A stretch of 51,348 nt of DNA from Ichthyophonus hoferi. Lineage: Eukaryota; Opisthokonta; Ichthyosporea; Ichthyophonida; Ichthyophonidae. Both the position numbers and the translations under genes were made by a program. A model generated the notes under the pieces. It was not told the DNA's origin, searched no databases, and worked only from the letters and a program-made list of their open reading frames with translations. The stretch is from the NCBI GenBank assembly GCA_002751075.1, contig NAOQ01000019.1, positions 107,666 to 159,013 of the forward strand, read 5' to 3'. Of the stretch, positions 25,601 to 39,600 are shown piece after piece; position 1 is the first letter of the stretch; every line of letters starts with the position of its first letter.

Positions 25601-25971
25601 TCCAACCTCAACAAAATCCAAGTTCAAATCAGAACCAGACCCAACAACAAACAATTCAAAATCAGCCCTCTGAAATGCAGCAGCAGCAACAGGTCACTCC
25701 AGAGCTTCTTGAACAGGAAAGATTAGTGCTTGAGCAATCAGCAATCTATTTCCAGCAAGAGTACAATAATCTACAAGAGATTGCTAGGCAGTTGGAAGCG
25801 TATAACACACAGGGCCAGCAGGACAACCCACAAACACAACAGCAATTGGCGATAGTGCAGCAACAGTATCAGGTTCGCTTAAATTATTTCCATCAGCAGC
25901 GGGAAATATGTCGGCTAAGGCAAGAGCGGTATAATACGCTGATGCAGCAACAGATGCAGAAACAGAAATAA
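22674..25971 (+). CDS. Unrecognised GW-motif, Gln-rich coiled protein (4 exons)
   Basis: Exons 22674-22855, 23095-23136, 23402-23569 and 24549-25971 give 604 residues. All introns are GT-AG; the second donor (GTTAAA) is weak, but phase and frame support it. The ATG context GGAAACATGG is strong, with an in-frame TAA just upstream. I do not recognise the protein. Residues 1-150 are charged and helical (LDKEVTTLNTEMFELI; DERITKTFLQLDSC; RLHAIGDRLKEANKEM). Residues about 155-370 are S/T/P/A-rich and disordered-looking, with tryptophans at 211, 243, 269, 272, 294 and 323 in GW or DW contexts. Residues about 375-604 are Gln-rich and heptad-like, probably coiled coil. No signal peptide, transmembrane segment or catalytic motif is visible. 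It could be an assembly scaffold, adaptor or transcription/RNA-granule component; that is inference only. The gene ends tail-to-tail with the MIPEP gene. Confidence 0.85.
23969..24012. other. Near-perfect hairpin inside an intron
   Basis: In the third intron of the GW/Q-rich gene, 23974-23988 and 23993-24007 are exact reverse complements (15 bp) around the 4-nt loop TGGT. Past one mismatch, four more pairs extend the stem to 23969-24012. It is palindromic, so either strand could fold. Role unknown. Confidence 0.9.
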
Positions 25972-27619
25972 TAGCACATGCAGGATTGATGAGTTTTGTA
26001 GTTTGCTAAGTTGTATTGACTACTGGATGCATGATGGTTTTTTTTATATGCCAATCTATTACCGGTTAGCTTCTCAGGCACTTTCTTGTGTGTTTCGCTT
26101 CATACAGCTATATCTTTCTCCAATCATTTGTGGTTAGGTTTTCCTTTGTTTGTTTTTTTGCTTTTTTTTGGATCTTGTTGTACATTTTATTTAGCGCGAC
26201 GAATACATCTGCTCTTCACCGTCATTACTACATGTAAGTTGTGTGATACTTGTATATCTATACTCGGTGCAAATATGTATCGATAATGATGGTATTTAAA
26301 TTCAGATAGAAAAAAAAACATGAGAATATATTGAAAAGGATTATGTACATATATGTTTGATTTTCTGCAGTTCTTGTCACTATACATTACAATTCCATGA
26401 TATATTTAATCACCACCCAGTTTTATACTTTCATCTCCAGCGATATATGACTTGACCCAATTTCCAAATCTCATTCCAGGTTTCCATTGGTTTTTTTTGT
26501 ATGTCAAGTTCCTAATCGTTTTATGGAAGTTTTCTTAGTGATATTCCCTTAAACATAGTAGTACCGCCATCTTTAAGTTAGCATATTTCGGCATTTCATT
26601 AATGTTATAGTAAGGTATACTGATGAGAGAGCTCCAGTGGCCCGAACACTACATATCGATTTTATAATTTCCTCTATGAACTTGCTAACATGAAGGTGAA
26701 AAAAGAGGAAAGAGGAAATACATATATGTGGGTGCACTCTGCTATATGCACAGCTACAAAAGATATAGGCATTTGCCATCCAATCGGAAGTATTAGTATA
26801 CTAACTTACAAATGAAGTATTTAAAAGTCCTAGAGCAAATCTTCTCAAGACTATGCTATATGTTTGGCCTTAAATTGTAAAACAGATTCTAAAAGTATAC
26901 CTATTACATTGTTTTAAAATAAATATACCTCCCGACGGAAGCGTTTTAAAGAGCAACTAAATGCAATATTGAACAACATAAGACTAACCACATTGCGGAT
27001 ATTGATTGCGTTCTCAAGTACTGTAAGTTCCCCCATTTAGAGTTTCATATTCAAAATTGGCTTTTTATTGTCCCCTCTAGGCTATGTTTGGAATTATTTA
27101 TCATTTGATCGAGTTATGGTTCCACTAATATGAATCGTACGGCTAATATCCAGTTCCATATCCTAATTGCCAGCCACCAATATACTTCTAGTTTGTATTA
27201 TTGCAAAGGATTCGTACAAGTCATGTGCTGGCCCCACAAGAGATACTAATAACAATCATGTGTACAGAATACTATAACTAGAAATGTATGATTTACTTGA
27301 AGAGAGTAAAATCATACACCGATTAAAACAGGATCTGGAATAAAATCATTGGCTCCTTTTATAAAGATCATAAAACCAATCAATGGCATATGTTAAATAT
27401 GCTAAATATATAGCTTTAGTTGAAAGATATGATGTGCCACAGTCAAGGAGCCCAACTCAACACTAGTAGACGAGTGAGCATTGATTGTCATTATTCCATT
27501 TTATGATATATAAAAATCTACTATTTTCCTATAGAGAAGAAATAAATATTCAATCATTCATACCGCTAATAATATTCGTTCAAATCTCAGCATCAGCATA
27601 CCTAATGCATAATATGCTG
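25972..27619. other. Convergent intergenic region
   Basis: This stretch separates the 3' ends of the + strand GW/Q-rich gene and the - strand MIPEP gene, so it should hold both 3' UTRs. I see no further exon, repeat or RNA gene. Short ORFs here look random. Confidence 0.55.
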
Positions 27620-30600
27620 CTAATGGGCAGAACTTGAGGCTGTGGCTAAGGAATGGGTTATGCTTGTAATAAGATGATTGACAGTCGGGGTAAAGCCTAA
27701 CATACGAGTGATCATAACCCATGGGTCCTCTCCCCCTCCATGCGCCATCATTGTTCGGCGGTAGTGTTCGCCTGTGTATTTGTGACATTATTGTGTAAGT
27801 GATTTCATAGGTCTGTATCGAAGAGGTAGTAATACAGGAAAGATGAAAAGCCATCGATATAGTATTAATTTTATGAAGCAACAAATTGGCTATTTGTGCT
27901 GTACAGCAATTGGTTAGTAATTATAACCATGATTATGAAGTATACTTGTACCATCGCTTACTAATATTTACTCATTAAATTATAAAAACATAACCTTTGC
28001 GAAAACTATATGCGTAAGACATTGTTTGGCTTGCTTGACCAGAAGCACAATTGCTTTTGACAGGAAAAAGATAGATAATATTGTGTCGTGTTAATATGGT
28101 CCTATACGTATCTTAATTTTAGGAACCGAATTGGACGAAGCAAATTGAGCAAATATTTATCAAATCAGTGTGTCCTTTTTTGAAATTCAAAAATGCAACT
28201 GAAACATGTATTTTCAACAAAATAAAAAAACCGCATAGTAAAACTATAATAAAGATCATAATGTTACTAATGCAGCTAAATTTAGCACGCAACTTGGTTC
28301 AGTTTTCAATTTGCTTGCAGTAGCTATATAATTGGCTAATAATATTTATTGCTTAGAAACAAGTTTTTATTAGTTGAGATAAAATTTAGAATTTTTATTC
28401 TTTTGTAAAATATTAATCTGCAAGAATCGCCATTAAGGGATAGATATACAATATTGCATACTATGACAATAATTACTGTATTAATCAGCCAGTCCTGATA
28501 TAACTAACGTTAGTCAGTTTATAATTTTCTCATTCTAGGAATTGTACCTAACCTAAAATACATAGGGAGTAGTAGTGTAAAGTAAGCCCATCCTTGATCG
28601 TCAATAAAAATATTAAAAATAGTAAAACAGAGTATATATATGTTTATGTATAGTAAGTAGGTGACATTCAACAGGACTCTTACAGCAAAAAAAAAAATAA
28701 GCACAAAGAAAATAGGGAATATATATATATATATATATATAAACAGACTTGTACAAAGAGATACACACCAGTCTTTCGGCTAAGAGGGTCTTTAGCAAAT
28801 GATGTTTGCCATAGAAGGTTGGCCAGGGCCTTGGACCACAAGTAGGTGTAGTAACTGGCGCCATACCTACGCATGTGTATGGTATAGGTACAGTATAAGT
28901 ATCGTATACATGAGTGTGTGTCCATTTGTGTATGTATAGCCAGAGAGGGAGGGAGGAGGAGGGGCTTGGGGGTGTGTTCCATTGTAATAGGTCAGTCAGT
29001 ACTTTCAAGAGGATTATAAGTATCGAACAGGAAATCAAGAGGGTGTAATATATGTCAATGAAAATACGTCAGGGCAACAAAAAAAACGCTATGATATATA
29101 ATACAGTATGATAGTGTGAAGATGAACTAATGTGGGCCAGGGGGAAATAAGGAAGTGTGCGAAAGATGTAAAATATAATAGAAGAAAGAGAAAGAAAGAA
29201 AGAAAAAGAAAAGACAAATCAAGGACCATTACCCATAGAGGTGAGAGAAGGATAGCTGCCAGGCAGTGTTGGGAACATGGGGGATGGTAGAGATGGAGTC
29301 CTGCACATCGCCTAGTAGGTCTGTGGTACTCTTACTTAGAGGATGTTTACCGTGGTACCGCTGGTCCACCAATGCCAAACATATCTGAGTAAGGGACTCT
29401 GCGGTAAGATCTTGTAAGTCACTCACCTCATACACCTGCTTTTATACCTTATACTATGTCTACTTTATATTATGCATACTCTATACTATATATACCCTAT
29501 AATATATATGATATATCAAATATGCCACCATACGCTCACATAAAATTATCATTAACATCATCTTTTAGAAATAACATATATGATAATGTTGTGTTATATC
29601 ATTTTTTAAAACCTTATAAGTAAATACATGAATACAATCGTAAACTTATGTTCGCTTTCTTCATTCCAGTCTGGAACAAATGACCAATTGGATACATTCC
29701 CTTAACTAGTTATATAAATAGGCTCCAATAAAACCTAATGGCACTATATTTTAGATATATTACGTGGATACTTACAGTAGATACAAAGAATATATAATGT
29801 AAAGAAAGGCTCCGTCTGTTTACTAGACTATATGCCAATATGGTACAGAATACATACACACATACATACAAGCTCAGTCATCACCTAACAACCCACTAGT
29901 AAACCATGATAGACTCTTCAACCCTCCGGTACCATACGGCATATATCTACATTTTATATCTCAGATTATGACAAATAACTTACCACTAGCGCCAAACATA
30001 TCTCTTGATTGGCGTAAACGCTCCAATGCAGACTTGGGAAGAATCTGCGTACCAGTTTAAGTAGTCAATGACAAGTGTTGTCAACATATATATATTAGAG
30101 AAGCCAATCAAATATATATATATATTAAGATTTATATACCTCCCCAGTAACGTGATGGCGTGCAAACTTTGACACCACCCTATAGTCCCATACAAATGAT
30201 TCCATCAATATAGATGGGATCTCAACATAGTCCACTTTACACCGCGTTCCTGTGTGGCATTTGGGATTGGATTACTATCATCTCCCCTTTATGCTTAATT
30301 ACAGCTACCTTTCTCTTTCATCCATTATATATATGATATGATTGGAGATCGGTTTTAAATCTGTGGTGTACAAATAATCGTCGGATACATAAATATAAAA
30401 CATAATGTGATATGATATGATAAGATATGATGCCCACCTTGTATATGATGATACTTAGTCCGACCCAGCAATGCTGCATTTATATATATGAAAGTAAGAT
30501 ATAGTGACGTTAGTGGAGACTAATATTGTTCCAAGGATAAAATTGGTATAATATATAATATCGTACAATATAATAAAATATGAGACACTAAAATCCAATA

Positions 30601-33600
30601 CAAGACAATAAAATACAATAGAGTACAAGATAAGACAGTAGAATACTATGTAATAAAATATCATGCAACCGAGTAGAAGATAATATAATGCCATATCATA
30701 CAATATTCTACAATAGCAGGAATAAACCTACAATGCATAGCATGACCCATCTCATGGAACAAGGTCTCCACCTCAAAATGAGTCAGAAGTGGGCACTGGT
30801 TCTCGCTGGGTAGGGTAAATCCACACATCAAACCAACTATTGGCTGTTGGTAATTACCCCCTCTGTAGGAGGACGTAGCAGAAAATAAGTTTGTTAGAGA
30901 ACCATTGGGTGAATGTTTATAAGCTATGATTATAAGCCTATAGATATATATGTATCATATGACGTTATAAGACCTAGTATGGCTAACAGCACATTTTAAA
31001 AATCAATGAAATGATTCAGTATGCATTTATGCAAAATTCAAATGAAAATTAACCTATTGTCAGTAATAGTTCATTGGTTAATATAATATGACAGTATCGC
31101 CCTGTCTGTGATGATTGGATACACATTAATCATTTCCCTAACATACATATATGGTTCGATGTGACATAAAAGAAATATTTCATTAGTCTAAGAATAAATC
31201 CAAGTATGCATGTATGCACATATGCGTGTTAATTGGTGCCATTGCAATCTATTAATCAAGCTAGGAGTATAGGTGGCGTTGCATACTCCAATAGCCGACC
31301 TGATCGTATGGTATACTGCGCCGCCTGATTGGATTTGTTCTCACGAGCTATAAGATCGCAATAGATGTAGCCCAGAGGGCCCTGTATAATTGTTTGGTTA
31401 AGAATGGTGCATTACTAATATTACATCCTCTTATTAACTTCAAAATTAGTAAAGATAAAAACAACAAATATAATGTAGGTTTTTGGTTATTGAGCCGAAC
31501 TGGTTGCTGCCGTACTACTCTAAGCCCTTTGATATGGATGTGTCCAGATTATATTCAGATCTAGATGAGTCTATGATGTTGTCTTATATACTATACTACT
31601 TGATATATATTCAAGTATTGTCTTATACATATACTACTTGATATATGTCCAAGCTTGGTTGCAAATAACCCCTGTACATTGGCCTTCCTATAACTAATCG
31701 TAGCTAATGGGTCGGTGTCATGGTAGTAATTGTACTAAGTTTAGTAATAAGAATAATTAATTACACTACATAACTACAGGTAGAAGCATTATGAGATCAG
31801 TGAATTGGCCTTGCTAGAGTTATAAAAAATAGCTACAGAGATGTTATTTAAAACAATACAATATGAAGAAAAAAAATAGTGAATATGTGCATAGATTGTC
31901 ATACAAACGTCATAAACTAGTGTTAAGCAATAATACAATGAGTGGTTCACCTCACCTCTCTCCTTACACCTCCTGGACACTACCAGATATACTATCTATA
32001 TACTACCACTGCATAAAATAGCCACCCCTAGTATATGGGTAATGTATTGAAATATCTATATAATATATTCATACAGATACAGCCACACGGCTAACCTGTA
32101 GAATATTATCGTACCTTACTAGATCATACCATATTATATCATGTTCTATTATATATATCTATATTAGACCTCTCATAACTCCTCATATTTACCCGCCTCC
32201 TTACGCTCCTCTACCCCTCCCTCAACTACCAATCATCCTTACCTCTGTCTCATGTGAAACAGCTAGTTTAACCACATTAAGGTGCCAAAGCTCCCCGGGG
32301 GCTGTTGACATAGGGACCAATGAAACACCGTACAGATGAGTAAAAACCATGTTTAGGCCCTCAAAAACACCCCCTAAACTAAAGTAATGGTGAACGTGCA
32401 CCTCAGCCTCAGGTAGACTGCGGGTTTTGGCTATAGCTAAAGAAGAGAGAGAGAAAGAGAGAAAAAAAATAAAAGAGAAAGAGAGACAAAGAGATATATA
32501 CATGATACAACGTGTAGTTGTACATGGTTTACATGTAGATATAAGGTAATGCATATACGTAGAAGTGGAAAGAACATAAGGTAAGCATAAATCAGTAAGT
32601 GGTCATCACCCGACCACCATCAGGCTATTGCTTGCTGTATGTGCTTTGGAGGTTGGCTAAGCCTCTAACTGGTCCCCTATAAAGGATATAGTATGCATAA
32701 TAAAATATAATGGAATGATGTCATTGGTTGGCGCAGTAGTAAAAACATTAACAATGTCAGTTATTGCTTATTACCTTCTAATTGGTAGGACAGTATTGTA
32801 TATTGTACTTCGGGTTCACCACAAAGGCATGTTATAAATATGTAACAGGAATGATGAAAACCACATATATAGTTGTGTACCTATAAGGCTGTGTATAGTA
32901 TGGAGGCAAGAAAATGGTAATATAATGGAATGGTAGGGTCATCAATACTCTGACAAGAGAAGAGAAAGGAGGGATAGAGAAAGAAGGAAAGAAAGATGGG
33001 CCAGCAGAAGGTGGCGAGGGAGAGGAAAGACATCACATAAGGAAAGAGAAGGGAAAGAAGATAGCGAAAGAAGTAGAATAAATGTCATATGGCCGTCATG
33101 GCAACAGAGGATATATACATGTGTAGAAAGAGCGGTCCCAGGCCATCACTGATTCGTCTGTCCGTTCAAACTGCGCCTGAAATAAGTGATACATATTAGT
33201 GTTTAGTGGTAGTCATTAGGCACCGGAATGCGTGTCTCTTCCTTTTCTGATCCAATCAATCATTGTAGTCCTGCTAATATCATATGACAACTATCCAATT
33301 ATCGCCTCCCAGATGAAAAGGTGCTGTTCGCTCATTGGCTAATTTNNNNNNNNNNNNNNNNNNNNNNNNNNNNNNNNNNNNNNNNNNNNNNNNNNNNNNN
33401 NNNNNNNNNNNNNNNNNNNNNNNNNNNNNNNNNNNNNNNNNNNNNNNNNNNNNNNNNNNNNNNNNNNNNNNNNNNNNNNNNNNNNNNNNNNNNNNNNNNN
33501 NNNNNNNNNNNNNNNNNNNNNNNNNNNNNNNNNNNNNNNNNNNNNNNNNNNNNNNNNNNNNNNNNNNNNNNNNNNNNNNNNNNNNNNNNNNNNNNNNNNN

Positions 33601-36600
33601 NNNNNNNNNNNNNNNNNNNNNNNNNNNNNNNNNNNNNNNNNNNNNNNNNNNNNNNNNNNNNNNNNNNNNNNNNNNNNNNNNNNNNNNNNNNNNNNNNNNN
33701 NNNNNNNNNNNNNNNNNNNNNNNNNNNNNNNNNNNNNNNNNNNNNNNNNNNNNNNNNNNNNNNNNNNNNNNNNNNNNNNNNNNNNNNNNNNNNNNNNNNN
33801 NNNNNNNNNNNNNNNNNNNNNNNNNNNNNNNNNNNNNNNNNNNNNNNNNNNNNNNNNNNNNNNNNNNNNNNNNNNNNNNNNNNNNNNNNNNNNNNNNNNN
33901 NNNNNNNNNNNNNNNNNNNNNNNNNNNNNNNNNNNNNNNNNNNNNNNNNNNNNNNNNNNNNNNNNNNNNNNNNNNNNNNNNNGTGTCTCTTCCTTTTCTG
34001 ATCCAATCAATCATTGTAGTCCTGCTAATATCATATGACAACTATCCAATTATCGCCTCCCAGATGAAAAGGTGCTGTTCGCTCATTGGCTAATTTCACC
34101 TTAATCAATCATATGCAACCCAATCCCTATCACTATTCAATAAATGAATAAGAGATTTCAAAAGGGTGAAAATGGAAGCGTGATTATCTCTCAATCAAAT
34201 ATGATCACCACTGCCATCCGATAGAGAGGAAGAAAAGGAGCAGTTGAGAATCAGGTTATAAATAGCCAATTACCTTCAATTTTTTCAATACAGCCGTTTC
34301 TTTCTCACTGATATGCTTAATCTGGTGTGCTATCCCTTTCAAAAACTGTTCCACCGTCTCTGTTCGTGTAGTAGGTTTATTAATAAAATCTCAGGGTAAG
34401 TGCATGTAAACAACTACAGTAAAGTGCTAAAGTTAAATAGTTGCAGGTGATTGCAAATATTTATCCCCAGGATGAGTTTGTATAGTTATGATTGGCTATT
34501 TAATTGTATATCTCCTTTACTAAGATAGGGTAGATTATTTTTGCAATATATTTAGGCGATATTTGCATCAATGAACGTTCACTTCAATTTGATTGTTAGT
34601 TTTGCCATGCTTGTATCACACTTAGTAATACTAGCCGTATACGTGCCCCTTTCTGCCCAAGTTTTAATATATGTCATGGATATCTATCAATAGGTATTGG
34701 GTGTTATAGTACATAAATGGTATTGTGCCAATTATAAAAGCTAAAGGTTGGTTGAATAAAGTGGATAAAGAGGATAATAATAATAGAACTAGCCAATAGA
34801 ACATTCAGATGAGATAGGAGAGAGAGGAAGTGGGGAAGGGAAAGAGAAAGGAGGTAACTAAGGTTACAGACTAATATAGAGTACAAAGAATAAAGAGCTG
34901 GTCTGAGATAGTAGAACAATATATATATATATAAAAAGAGAGGGTGGGGAATGAAACCCATGTGAGCAACAAATAAAAATGAAATAATACCAGAGGATGA
35001 ATGTGCCGGCAGGTATGTCTATAGGTAGGTATTAGATTGTAGATAGATATATATGCGTGTGTATATGTGTGCTAAGAGATATAGATATGCAGAGCATGCA
35101 CCCCTACCTGGGTCCTTAGCCATAGAGTCCTGTAGTGTCCTATGCGCATATGTAGGATACTTACTCACATGGGCCAGTCGATCCCTCACTTGTAATAGTA
35201 ATGATAATGTCTCCTCTCTCTGGAGGAGTTTGACGTCAAAATAATGTCATACCAACAAGAATTAATATTAATGATTAGTCTAGGACAATACATTGATTAT
35301 AGCCCGTGACATTCAATCACTATACATTATAATACCTGAATTTAGCACCCTGTGTATGAATTATCCTATAAGGAGATAGAATTTAAAAAACGCAAGATCA
35401 TTGGTGTATAATAAGAGTAATGGTTTGGTCATAAGAGATGGGATTGGTGAGTCCTAACTAGTGTCACGTGATTGTGATACAATACGAACCAATAGGTGGC
35501 CAGAAGGGGCTAATATAGCAAGACAAAAGCCAATAAAATTCAAGGAAAGTACTCACAAAAACATTACAGCAGGAAAAAACTGCATGTGTGTTAGCTAGCA
35601 TATAGGTCTATATCTGTAATATATATATATCTAATAGCATCTACCAATATACATATGCATATATCCCCAAGCAACAAGGGAACTACCTTAGGGTCATGTT
35701 GATATGTGGCTAGATATACTGCCCGTCTAGTGTTGCCATCTCTTACCCACTTGAGAATTAGGTTGCATACCTTGGTGTCTGTCTCTAATAATAACATGTA
35801 AGGCTGGAAGGAGAGAAGAGGGGAAGAGGAGAAGAGAGTAAGATGTGTAGAAGGGTTAGAATAGAACAGGTATATGTATAAATAGTGTGACAGGATCTGT
35901 GGTGGTCTAGTGTCATATACATGTTTGATTGGATCCCATCCGAAGGGCTGGAAGACATAATTAGTCCAATGCAAGATTTTTCAAATTATCAGGCATATAG
36001 ATTGGCCCAGGCTCACCTTTTAGTTTTTATCCACAAATGTGTTTCCCTTCCTTCATCTCTATCACGTGTAGTTAGAGCGGAGTAAGGGTATATATGAAGG
36101 TGTGTATGTCTAAAGACAAGATAATATAGATCCATGATGCGGGATTGGTAACAGATTAGACCATTCTATTTAACTGGCTAAAAAGACTCTAATACATACC
36201 AATAATTACTGATAATGATAGATTAGCCAATACAGCAAAAAATAAAAATAGACCATTAGATATGTCAATCTATATGCACCAATGATATGCCCCTTAGCAA
36301 CCCTGCCATCCAATTACCTTATCCTTTATAGTATGTAGTGTCAGTTGAGAACGAACAGAAGCGGGAAGATCATTCAATAATGTGGTTGGCACTTCTACGT
36401 GCGCTGTGGTTGCCTCATGGGCTCCTGTAGATAAAAGGTGGTTTATTAGTGGTCAATCTATAGGGACATGTGCATGATTAGATCAGGATTAGTGCAGCGA
36501 GCATCCACATAAGGTTGAAACTGTGTATACGTAGATATGTAGATATGTATGACTAGAGATATACTTGTGTAGAGGTAAATGTGTGTGTATATATATGTAT

Positions 36601-39600
36601 ATGCTAGTGTGTACATAAGTCACGGCGTAGTACCAACGTGCATACCTACATGGCTTGAGAAGTAGTATTTCTGATATATTTAATATTTTAATTCTCTCCT
36701 GGTAACTATGAACAAATAGGTTTGTACCCAACTACTTAATGATCAGACTTGTCAAAGTGTACGTGCAAATGGCAGCACCTTTCATAGTATCCAATAGATA
36801 AAAGGTCACACATGATAAATTATTATATAATATGACGGTAATTTACCATTCATAAATTTAAAACCAAGATAGATTTGCTGCTGCGTTAGATGTTGAAAAA
36901 AAAAACGTTCATCTTCGGTCCCCTATGATCCCACTGGTTAATAATCAGCAATACAGTAACCGATGGTGCCATTTTAAAAGCACCCCTTGTTATGCCAATG
37001 GGTGAATAGATTAAAATGTATTGCTCATGGCGATTGGTGAATAGAATATACTAATGGGAAGCAGGTACAAAGACAGTATCGAAATACAATAATAAAATGG
37101 CTGCATACAAATTTATATGGGTGAAATAAAAAATATAGTCGTATATTCCCAACAATTACCACATAGGTACATACATATATAGACATATTCAACATACAAT
37201 ATATATATATAATCATTACGACTATAGTATATAAAAATGAAAGAATGATAATATATGCTATTTGTTTTCCTAAAATCCTATTTTTGACAATTCAAAACAC
37301 ACTAAAATACAAGCTACCTATAGGCTAAGTGCAATGCCAATAGATATGCTGAGATGTAAGTCGGTTGAGTTAAATAGCATCATCTAAGTGTCAATACAAA
37401 GGAAGTGGTGTATTCTATGTTATCATCTCAATTTATAGTCTTTTCAATGCATAACACACTAGATAATTACAATAGCAAGCAATTGCATTAACAACATAGC
37501 CCTAATAGCCCTACCTTAATACAACTCTGGTCAAATTCGGTCTTTAACAAATTTGCTGTCACTGTTGTCTCTCTATCAGCACTAGAAAAATTAGGGGATG
37601 TCATTACTCGTATGAGGGAATTGTAAAGGTCCACATCTGTATTTAGCCTGTAAGGATATGATGGAATTATATCAGTTGTGTATCTGCATGTATATATATA
37701 TGAGTGTTTGTCTGACTATCTAGCATTCCATCCCTGTATCTAAATGGCTATATCTCTATCCACATCATGCACATCAGGTTCTTAACCTGTGACCTACATC
37801 CAATATCTAGAGTTGTATGGATGGCATCTCAACTAGGCATAGTAGGCCACACACACACATACACATACACTACTAATAATAACAGCTCAATTTGAACAGA
37901 TAAACAATAACTACTCTATTATGGAAAAGAAGTCAATTGAAATCGCACCAATAAGGAAATACGTATATGTATATAACAAAGCTCATTTGAGTATATTACT
38001 TAAGTAGGGTTTATATTATTTAAAAAGTCAATCGAAAAAATTGATTAAATAGATATTAAAACAGAGAATTACTTTTCAAACTCGGCGTGTATTTTCTTGC
38101 AGGTTTCTTCACATGCCTAGGAGAGTTAAATAAACATTACCATTGGTGGGTTAGTTTTTAGCTGAGCATCAATTGTTCAACTGCATTCATTAGTAGATAT
38201 AGTCTATATATTTTGCTCTTTCTCGGTACTTATCTTAATTATTGTTAAATATATCAAAACACATACGGCTTGAACATAACTTTTTATATAACCTATTTAT
38301 CTGTATATATATATATATACATACATACATAATATCATACACACATACAACCATGCTTACATAATATCATGCATGCATGCACACATGCATACATACTATC
38401 ACACATAATACATGCATACATGAATATACTTAGGGTCAGTGTGAACATTTCTCAGGAACTCAGCTAGATCGACCACCCCACAAAGGATGTCTGACAAGGC
38501 ATCAATCTCAGTCATAACCTATAGACCAATCAAGTGTGAGAGATAGATGAATGATAATTAAACTGCCAAAAAACTGATACTTAACGTAGGATGATTACAT
38601 ATATGTGTATGTATGTATGTATGCATGCATGCATATCTGGTTAGAGAGGGGGCCAACAACATACAGCCAAACAACAATACCTTTATTTCTGGGGCAGCCA
38701 CCTTGATTTTCGCATTGAGCCTGTAGGAGGGAGGCGAGTTTTAGTGAATGAATGTGGGGAGGAAAATATATATAATTAAAAACTACAATACTCATGACTA
38801 TATATGCATGATTGGTTCTCTATGAGATATATATATTAAACAGACCAACCATTGAGTCTTACATTCTTTCAATAACTGTGATATTGATTAATTTATAAAT
38901 GAGGATGTCATATTATTGGTATTAATGAAATGCCAATCTATTAGTTGGTAACAGAGTGACATTACAATGTAGATAAACCTGCATGTATATATAGGTATGC
39001 TAGCGAGAGAGGGTTATATAGAAAATGCCTCATGCCCATAATCAAGCAAATGCATACATATATCCAAATATATACATATCTACCAATGCATATACAAATA
39101 TACATTTACAAAACTATATATGCACGCACCTACACGGCTACACAAAGCATTCTAACACCAAGCAAGCCTCGTACCCACCTTTTAGCATCCTGTATAGCCT
39201 TACTACATACTCTCTGTAGGCCACTAGGACTAGTTAGCTCAGGGTTACCACATAGCCCAGTAGGAGGGCCTTGATTACGTAAAGCCTGTACCTATTGGTC
39301 CACACAGTTAGGTGGATAAAAAACAAAGACTATATATATTCAATAATAAATAGAAGATTTTAGTCATACCGACGCCTAACAGTGGATTGAGCCGTGATGA
39401 TAATATTGTAAAACAATAGGTACAATGTGTACCTCTGACTGAAGGAGGTGTAGTTGACTGTGTGGTTACAGGCAAAGGCATGTTGTTGGACAGGAATGCG
39501 TTTAAAATTTTGGTTTGGTTTGTTTATACTGGTGTGTGTTAATAACATAAACATGTAAACCCGTATAGTCTGCAGTAACACCAAAGGCAAGATAAACCAC

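Noticed and set aside
28519-28704. ORF in the last MIPEP intron as the C-terminal exon
   Set aside because: It lacks the conserved MAHGGG block, which is found instead in the exon 27620-27771 that joins in phase.
32600-32680. Possible extra MIPEP exon between 33119 and 32436
   Set aside because: Its frames hit a stop or add residues. Direct joining of 33119 to 32436 aligns to human MIPEP without any gap.
33280-34093. Long open frames across the N gap
   Set aside because: They exist only because N codons are not counted as stops. The flanking bases are peptidase intron.
36005-36075. Possible extra MIPEP exon between 36318 and 35803
   Set aside because: The neighbouring exons join in phase 0 and align without missing residues, and the candidate frame closes quickly.
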